Below are positions 21,501 through 30,500 of a stretch of DNA of 64,000 nucleotides, in pieces. Numbering within the stretch: position 1 is the first letter of the stretch; each line of letters begins with the position of its first letter. The DNA is from Aplectana chamaeleonis. Its lineage: Eukaryota; Nematoda; Chromadorea; Rhabditida; Cosmocercidae. The stretch is from positions 124,001-188,000 of the forward strand of contig JAPDOI010000368.1 of assembly GCA_029168955.1 (NCBI GenBank), given 5' to 3'. The position numbers and the translations under genes were made by a program. The notes under the pieces were generated by a model that worked only from the letters and a program-made list of their open reading frames with translations, made no database searches and was not told where the DNA came from.

Positions 21501-24500
21501 AGACCCGTTTGCCAGAACTGTCCATACATTCACGTTTTACTGCTAGAATACCTTCAGTGTAGTCGAAAGAACACCCTACTATTTGCCCGAGTAGTAGCGT
21601 AGAAAAAATTTGTGAGTCATTTTTTGAAATGAGGTCGAAACGACGAGAAATTGGCGACTGCCATATCATCTACCATTTCAACAAGACCGCCAGGCCCAAT
21701 TGCCCGAATGGTCCAAGGCGGCGATGTCCCAATCGAAGGCTCCCGGGTTCGATCCCCTCTGCTGGTGGATTTTTCGCAACGAGGTTTTCAGAGTACAACA
21801 ACTGTACGCGACATCTTGATTATAGTTTATCGACAACAGCCCTCATAGGGAACAAGAACAAGCATACAGAAGAGAAAAACACGGAGACGAAGTTTTTAGT
21901 ACAAAATCACTCTATAAGAGTGGCTTTGACTCGAGTTGTGAGGGTAAACTTACTAGGAAACATGTTTTATCCTGTGACGACTTGAACCCCATGCTTTGTA
22001 TATTATTTGATCACCCCTGTTTCCACACGATTATCGATTTCACGACAGAGTACACCAATGACCATCCCGGGGCCGTATGCAAGAACGCGACGATTGGGGC
22101 AGGAACAGTGCAGTCGGCGCCTTTGAAGATCGCCGGTGTTCACAAGACAGGGCATATCTGTCGTAGTTGGTTACAAGTCAAGACCTGTATGTCGCACCTC
22201 AATGGTCTTCCTTACTGAACCCTAGCCGCCCCAGCTAGGGACTTTGGGCACAGCCAGAAGACTCCTGGGGCATGACACACGTGTCTTGACTTGTAACTAA
22301 CTACGATAGGCATGCTCTGTCTTGCAAGCATCGGCGATCTTTGAAGGCGCCGACTGCACTGCTCCTGCCCCAACGGTCGCGTTCTTGCATACTGCCCCGG
22401 AGAACTCGACAGCCCGATTGCAACTCTTTTCCCTGTTGAAATCGGCAAATGCGAGGAAGTTGGATGTTGGAATTATGTTAGTTTCATGTTTTGATTCTAA
22501 TGTAATAGAAATTTCTGTTTCGCCCATTTCTCGAAAATTACCAATGGTGTTGACTTTTCTTGCCGTGTATCCATTCGAAGTGAATGCTGCCTTTTTCCAA
22601 GGAAGAATTGCCAATAAACTTCTATATCAATACCCTTAACAACGTTCGTCTAAAGAATAGCATAGTAAATTTTTTTGCACCAAAGAGGATTTTATAGTGA
22701 AAACCACCAAGAGTGTCTCATTTACTTATCATTTACTTATAAGAAGCGGTCCGCCTGGAATCAATGTGCATGGATCCCATACCACCACGCTGGATATGGA
22801 TTGAGCGAGAGCGGTTCCGCTGCAACGAGTTTCATGTTCATTGATCTCCAATCGACCGCTCCTCATTGATAAGTAAATGAGACACTCTTGGTGGACTCCA
22901 CTGTACCACATAAATCTCTAGATGGAAGTCCATGAGCTAAGGTAGCTTAATTACATTAAACTTACCGTAATCTACCGTAATCGCCTGAAAAACGCTGAAC
23001 TAACCTCCTATTCGTATTCAGCACCTCAGAAAACACCCAGGCTAAATTTGGGGAATTTTTTTCCGACCTCTGGAGCCCCATGGGGCGTAGCCCAAACTAT
23101 TTTTGGGCGTGCAGAGGTCGAGGAAAAATTTTAAGCCCAAACTTCGCCCTGGTTAGTAATTTATGGCGTAGAACGCGAATCTGAGGTCTGTGTGTTGTTT
23201 TTCTCAAATTTATGACAGGTTACGGTAGTTTGATAGTAATAATCCTACAGGGCTCCTCACCTTACGGTTCATAACTTTTTTCTTCACTGCTACTCGGGCA
23301 GCTAGATTGGGGTTTTTAGGATCACCCGGGACGTAGTCGATCAGAACACATAGCTTTATGGGTAGTTCTGGCGACCAGGTCTGGTCATTCTCCTGTTAGA
23401 GTTCGAATAGTGGGTGGGGGTGGGGAGAATGTTCAATTACAAGAAATACGGTATCTTGATAACTCTCAATAGACCATGCTAAAATGCAAGGCATGAAAAG
23501 ATTGTCAAAATGCTTGTTTTTAGGCAATAGGACACTTCATTGGTTGGGCCTCGCTTCCCTCGTTGAAGCAATATGGCACGCGATCTGAATGTGCTAATAC
23601 CTCAGACTACTCTGGAATGGGTTTAATGAATGCATATTCGCTATGTCTCATGGCCGCCAACTAATGATCAAGCTCCAATTTTTTAAACGGTTTGTGTACA
23701 GTCGGCAAGGGTGGCACCAACTGTTTTGGTTTTTTTTCTTGACAGTGAAGTATGCGTTGGCGCAAACTGACTGATGCAAAACGGTCACTTCAGTGTTACC
23801 CTTGAGCCGTATCGGAGATGAGCCTGGCCCTCGGCTCGTGAAGACGAAAGTGTGCCTGATGGAATGGCTGGGACATGAGGGTGAATCCCAAAATCATCTG
23901 TTTAGGCTCTGTATCCTTCTGGAAAGTACAGATTCTGACGTTACGTCTTTATTGAAAAGTTACATGCATACGATTAGTAATATCTTAATTTAAATTCAGA
24001 CATATCGACCGATTTTACCAACTCCTCCGCCTTTGGTTCACGTTTCCGGCCCCTTTTATTTTCCGGAGAATCTGAAATTCAATGATTATTTTTCAAGGGA
24101 AAGCAGCAGTTCTGAAGGAACAAGCGTGGAGCAGGGTTGAGTAGTTCCAAACAGTCCTCAGTAGCACAGAAGATGGGGCGAGAAGAGGGGGCTGAGGTCC
24201 CCGATACACATGGACAAGCCGCTCAGCTTCGAATGCTCTAGCAGTTCTCACCTTGGGGAGACGGTATATCGTCCTTGCTAGCCTGAAACAGTACGACTTC
24301 ACGCAAACTCATTATTCCAGCATGTGTGAAGTGTGTCCGAATGATAATGGCGGCCCATGCGGCGGCCGGCTTGCGTTGCTGGCTGCCGTCGCATGTGCCG
24401 CTCTCGGAACTGTGTCCAGACTGCTGCCACCCCCCCTCCCTCGGCTGCAGAGTTGATTGATCGACGCAGTTTGTTTGCTGCCAGCCGGTGCCGTTCCCGT

Positions 24501-27500
24501 TCGTAGTCAATGGCTATGATGGAGACGATTATAATTTGCCACCGGCCCAAAATTCTCACTCAGAAATTACCCTGCTAAAGTTGCGCTCTGGCCTATTGAG
24601 GCAAGTTAGAACCTGTATTACGTGTGCTGTGTTAAGACACGTATGTATGAACATAGACATGTTTGGACAAGGGTATTAACAGTGTTGCAGGAATAAAAGG
24701 CTCCTCATCTCACCGTGTGTCTCAGTCGGCTCTTCGGAGCCGGACCTGGAAGGTGACCTTGGTCACTTTCCAGTAGATCCATTGGATACCGGAGGATAAT
24801 TTTTGTCGTCGAGGGGATATCCCACGGCTCAGGGGGGGGGAGGTGGTACCTAAGTATGGGCCCATCTCCCCACGGTTTGCAGTGGGGTGAACCCCACTGC
24901 GAACACTGGTGATGGGGTCACCCCCACTCCCCGTAGGATCACAACAGGGATGTCCACGGGGTCCCCTGTGCAAACACGGAAACACCGAAAATTGACATGA
25001 ACAGTTCTTGAACCGCTTACGGACAAATTTTGACTTGACATCGATGCTCTGATTGGAGGCTTGGCTCGGCGGCCAATGGTGCGACGGCCGCTGGCGGTGA
25101 CGCAGGGCCATCGCAGTGTTAAAGGCAGCAGACACGCTCAAAAATGGTATCGATTTTATGACATAATTCAAAGGTTTGGAGCTGGTTGTATTGGAAACTG
25201 ACGAAAAAACGAACGAAAACTGTGTGCAAATAGAGGAATAATGGTTATTTTGTTATCAGGCGAAAGTGGACGAGTTTTACGGCGCGCGGTTGAAACAGCG
25301 AATTTTAGCAACGAAACGGTTGAGATAGAGAAGCCGAGATACTCTTATAGTCTGTACTGGAACGTTAACCTCGTTGGAAGCATCAAAAACAGCGAAAGGG
25401 ACCGTATTAGTAGTATCAATCTTTACGAGTTTGTATTTTGGGGCGGGGTTGCAGAAAATTTTCGATTTGCATTGCTGAAATTTAGTAGCTTCGACTCGTT
25501 TTTGACGCTTCCAGCGGCGTGAGCAGTCTACTAGGAGTCATGCGACTTCAGAAAAGTAGTTATCTCAACAACTTTTTCGAGCGTGTCTGCTGCCTTTAAA
25601 ATACTGCGGCGCCCCTCGTAACCCTTCACACCGCGTCGGCCTCCCCCGTCCCAGAATCCAATCGATTTTGGATCATTCAGCGCAGTTGGAGGCAGTGTTC
25701 ACGATAATCTTCAATTTTGAGATTATTCGCGATAATGATCAAAGGCAGTGTTCGCGATGAAATGAATGGGCGTGCTGGCTGTTAATTGTTTGTGATTATG
25801 AAAGATGATAAGAAATTGTTAAGCTCTTCCATTGGCTTGAACAAGCTACAGTATCCTCTATCATGATCAGATGTTGAAGATAATAAACAGCCAACACGAC
25901 CCTTCATTTTATCGTGAACACTGCCTTTAAAGGCACAGTCCAAGCTCAGGGGCGAAATCTGAGAAAACCACATAATTGTGAAGTAGACCCACCCTTTATA
26001 ACATCTGCCAAGTGCGAGCTCTCGATTCCCCAGAATAAGCGAGATATAGGGGGAAGCCACCCTGGGGCGCCCACATCCGGAAGCCACTTTGGCACGCCCC
26101 TTTTAAGATCTTTCGAGCTCAACAGTGGCGAGATGAGCGATGGTTTTTGAATAATGTCCCCGTTCTTCCCTTCATTTTTAGCTTCTCTATCCATTCACGT
26201 CCGCTCAAATACATCGGTTGCAAATGACGGCAGTTACACGCCTCGGACAACTCGTCCACCATGCTTCCGCAGCTCAAATTTTGAGAGGCCATAACTCCGT
26301 TTCTAGGGGGTCTTGTACGATGACGGAGACGTCGTTGGAATCAGCGTCGGACCGTTTTCATCATAGGCAGAAAAACATAAAGACGAAGCTGAGATTGGAC
26401 TGTGCCTTTAAGTGGCCTCCGGGTAGAACTAAAATGAAGTAGAAGTTGAGAAAAACGCACCACAAGTACACGAAATCCTTAAGTATCACCCCGCCTCTTA
26501 GGTATCACAGGAAATGTTTGTTTCCACAATGAAATCTTTTGTGGACCCATCCTTGCAATTCTCTACTCTCTATTACTCCGTTCTTTCCTTCAGGCCCTAA
26601 CTTATCCTGCTTTGCATAAAATATTCTTCTATTTTTGATTGACCCAGTTTTCCACCGGTGACAACCACCATGAACATGTTCATCCAACCGGACAACTAGT
26701 CCATCTTATAGAATAATGTAACTGAAATACGGCGTTCCAATGCGTTTCTCGCCGTTTCTTTGCAATTTTGGTAACACTTGGAGACTAACGCATTATTTTA
26801 TGCGAAGAACTCGGGGACGAAAATCATCGTGAACACTGCTTTTAAGAGGTCTGCGGAGTTGCATCGGCGACTGGTCGCCGAGCGTCAGCCTTGACGCGCC
26901 AACAAAAATGTTTGCTGACATTATCGTAGCCGCGTCGGTTGCCGCTGGCTGACAGTTATAGCCCCTTTCATAGTTTGCCGGCCGACGTCGGACGACTCGT
27001 TATCAAATTTGATAAGTTAAGACAGATAAGATGGGTAGGGTAGGGTAGATAGACATTACACATTCGATAACGAGTCGTCCGACGTCGGTCGGGCAAGTGT
27101 GAAAGAGGCTTTATGCGGGGTTGTCGCAGCGTGAAAAAAGTTCGGTCGCACTCGTCGCCGAATGTCCTTACCAAGGCTGTGTCGAATTGTTCCTATTCTG
27201 TTTCCGTATTTCCGTTGTTTTTTTTTGGGGGGGGGCTGTTCCGTCCCGCTTCCGTTTCCGACTATTTGGCGCCGGAAAAGGAAGGTTCAAGTGCTACACC
27301 GTTAATGGTAGTGGGTCTAGACAAGGGTATTTGAAGGCATTATGAGGGGCTGAAAAGCACTTTCGAAAACTTGTGTTCAATACAATATCTGAGCCTGGTT
27401 AAGATTCTCGACAAAGTTCGGGGTTTTTAAAATTGCCTCCCCCCAGAATGATGACTCAAGTTAGGCGAGGCAATGATTGAACCGCTTTCCTGGAAATTTT

Positions 27501-30500
27501 TTCGAAAACATTTTTGTCCGAAAATGAATGATTTTAAGTTTGTCTACCTCCACAACAGCAATAGGAATCCAGACACGGTTTTTTGGCACGAACAGCATGT
27601 CCTCCAGGAAGGAGTCCAGGCGGAGACAGGTGGAAGTTTTCCCAGGAAGCGGCACTGCGGGCTAGAGGCGGATCACAATCGAATTTTCCTTCCCTCGATA
27701 AAAATATTTTTATACTTTCTGAATTCATTCGTGTGGTATTAGCTTCGGTAGGCAACTGAGGTTCAAATTAAAATATAAAAAGTCGTAGATGAGAATCTGA
27801 AGATTGACTTCTGATGGGCCTTGAACACATAGCGCGGCCTCCCGCATTCATCTATACCTAGTGCAGCTTGAACTTGTTTCCGGGAGATAGGCTGTATAGG
27901 CCATAAAACGGCCAATGTCTCACCGTCGATTGCGAACCACGCGCTGCGCGACCGCACGCGCGTCGGAAGCGAACGAGTTTTGGCCGCCGCGCGGTGGCCG
28001 GAACGGCGCGCGGTGGCCAAAACTCGTCGCCCGGCGGCCAAAACTCGTTCGCTTCCGACGCGCGTGCGGTCGCGCAGCACGTGGTACGCAGTCGGCGGTG
28101 AGACATTGGCCGTTTTATGGCCTGTACACTGCTTCGAATGCGCAGCTAAACATACTGAGTAATTTATGATACTGTCTTTTTGGGTTTTCAAGGAGCAAGG
28201 ATTAGCTATCGTTGAATACCTCATACTGATTCCATGCAGTTTGAATAATTAGTAATTGTTTGCTGAAACGTGAGAATGAGAAAATCCATAAAGTGACGGA
28301 AAAAGACAACTTTGGGCGGATATGGTTGTGACACCTACGAGATAGTTGCATATTGCGTCCTACAAACTTCCATTGTGACGGATCATTGTGGAATCCACGT
28401 AGAATGTTGTGGTTAGTGGTTATTGGAATGAGGTTGACAAAGCCAACCTATCGTCCAGTTTAGCTAAAAGAATTTTACACATTGTTGATGGAGGAGAACC
28501 GGCAAAGCCGGTATATCAAACGAACGCTACACATTGTTAATGGGGGATGCCAGCGGCTGAGCCGGTATATCGCTTGGCAAAGCTTTCATGTTACACATTG
28601 TTTATGGAGAAAGGACGTCGAATTCTGTCCATCGTTTAGTGAAGCCAAAGGAGTGCTTTACATAGTCACTAACAAAGACCGCCATAAGCCGACCTATCGT
28701 TATCGATTTATTTTATTATTGCCCTACTTAGTCTCTTTAACTTGCCGTTAAGGTGTCGCGTTCTGTTGTTTTTCTTTCACATGGTTCTAACGTGTAATAA
28801 ATCAAATCAAATCGTTCGGAGAAGCTTTTCATACGCTTCTTAACATGGTGAATGTAAAACAGGTTTTAACTTGCCTCAATATTCCACAGCGGAACTTTAA
28901 CAGGATAATTCCTGAGTGAGAATTTATTGCCGGTGGCAGATTATCAACGTGTCTATGGGGGAAGGCTCGTTAAAGGCAATGTTCACGATAAATTTCACTT
29001 CCGATATCTCTACGGCTTATGGAAGGTCTGATGCCCTATATTGCAGGGCATGCTCAAAAAGGACACGAAAGACGCGTTTTTGAAGGCAGTGTTCACGATA
29101 AAAAATGTGTTTTAGTTTCCACTAGAAAAGGGTAGTGGAGGGGCTAACTATAATCCTAACGTCAAAAGAACGCATGAAAACGAGCCAGGAAGAGCTCCAA
29201 AAGAGCCCGAAGTTGCCACTTCGAACGCAAGGCAAACCCCAAAAGCGCATCACACGCCCACCGACGTAAACAAATGAATTCTCGAGATCGTGAGATGAGC
29301 GATGATTTCCAATTATTAGCCCCTTTCTTCCCTTTCTTCTCGGCTTCTCTATTCACTCAGGTCAGCTCGCATAGATCGGCTGCAAAAGACGGAAGTTACA
29401 AGCCTCGGACAACTCGCCCACCATGTTTCCTTAGCTCAATCTTTGAGGGACTATAACTCCGTTCCCAGATGGTCTTGTACGACATCAGAGACATCATTGG
29501 AATCAGCATGGGGCCGTTCTCAAGATAAGCGGAAAAATAGAAAAACGATTTTCATCGTGAACACTGCCTTTAAGCCAAAATAAACCCTCCCTTTTTTACG
29601 CTGATTTTTCAGCGTAGAGGAATTGACCGCTAGAAGGATAATACCTATCAGTGCAATGAAGCGATCAGCTCACTCATCAGCACTTCCTTGACTTGATAAT
29701 TCCTGTAATCTGAGTCTTCAATTGTTCATTATGAGGGGGGCGGATCTGGGGCCCCAGGCGTTTCTGTGGCACCAAAACGCTTGTTTGCAGCCGTTATTTT
29801 GCCGCTCCTGTCTCGTTTTCTTCCGTTCTTTTGACACTGGGAGCCTAGGATCCTTCTCGCCTATCATTTCACTGTGGAAATTCAACGAGGATGATCATCG
29901 TGAACGCTGCCTTTAAAGGCAGCATACACGCTCGAAAATGATATCGATTTTCTGGAATGAATCGAAGGTCTGAAGCTGTTAATATTCAGAAATGACGAAA
30001 AAACGGGAAAAAATTAGACTTAAATGAAGATATAACGGTTCATTCTATATTGGTCTGGAAGTGGTCGAGTTGTACTGCATTTGCTGAAATAGCGCAGCTA
30101 GCAACAAATTTTTTGGTATAGCGACGCTAATGTACTCGTACGGCCCTTTCTGGAACGCCTACGCCGTCATAGGCGTAAAAAAGTATCCAAAATGACCGTA
30201 ATCGAGCACTGAATATCTGTATTGAGGGGCGGAGCCCGTATCGATGGGCGGGGAAAGGATGATTTTTTGACTCAATACGGCTCAAATACGATCATTTTAA
30301 CTCGTTTTCAACTCTTCCAACTTCGTGAGGGCTCTTCTAGGGCCCGTACGACCCCACTAATGTAGTTATCTCTACAACTTTTGCGGGCGTGTATGCTGCC
30401 TTTAAGTATACTCGCATAGAGCGGCACATGCGGCCGCCGCCTGCAGCCACATGGGCCGTCATTCTCGTTCGGACACACTTTATGGTGAGGATAGTCACAA

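Larger units (their letters stand above)
25688..26849 (+). mobile_element. Subfamily B element split by two insertions
   Basis: The left 50 bases (GGCAGTGTTCACGATAATC) and the right part from 26413 (TGGCCTCCGGGTAGAAC) align contiguously to 233-724. The gap is filled by 25740-25928 and 25924-26413. Confidence 0.75.
24526..28950. mobile_element. 4.4-kb composite bounded by about 130-base inverted repeats
   Basis: 24526-24650 (GATTATAATTTGCCACCGGC) and 28835-28950 (GCCGGTGGCAGATTATC) are inverted copies over about 120 bases. The end motif matches the small elements at 42719-43005 and 62728-63022. The interior carries at least six younger elements. Confidence 0.6.

Noticed and set aside
23793..23993. 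A plus-strand coding frame ending at 23993
   Set aside because: The minus strand explains the same bases with three phase-consistent splice pairs; the plus frame is judged a shadow.
19709..25522. A 90-codon open frame shared by the two CAGACACGCTC elements
   Set aside because: Most differences between the copies change the amino acid, and the third relative at 29911-30405 has no open frame, so there is no sign of selection on a protein.
27858..28169. Pairs of Ala/Arg-rich open frames on both strands
   Set aside because: They arise because the segment is a GC-rich palindrome.
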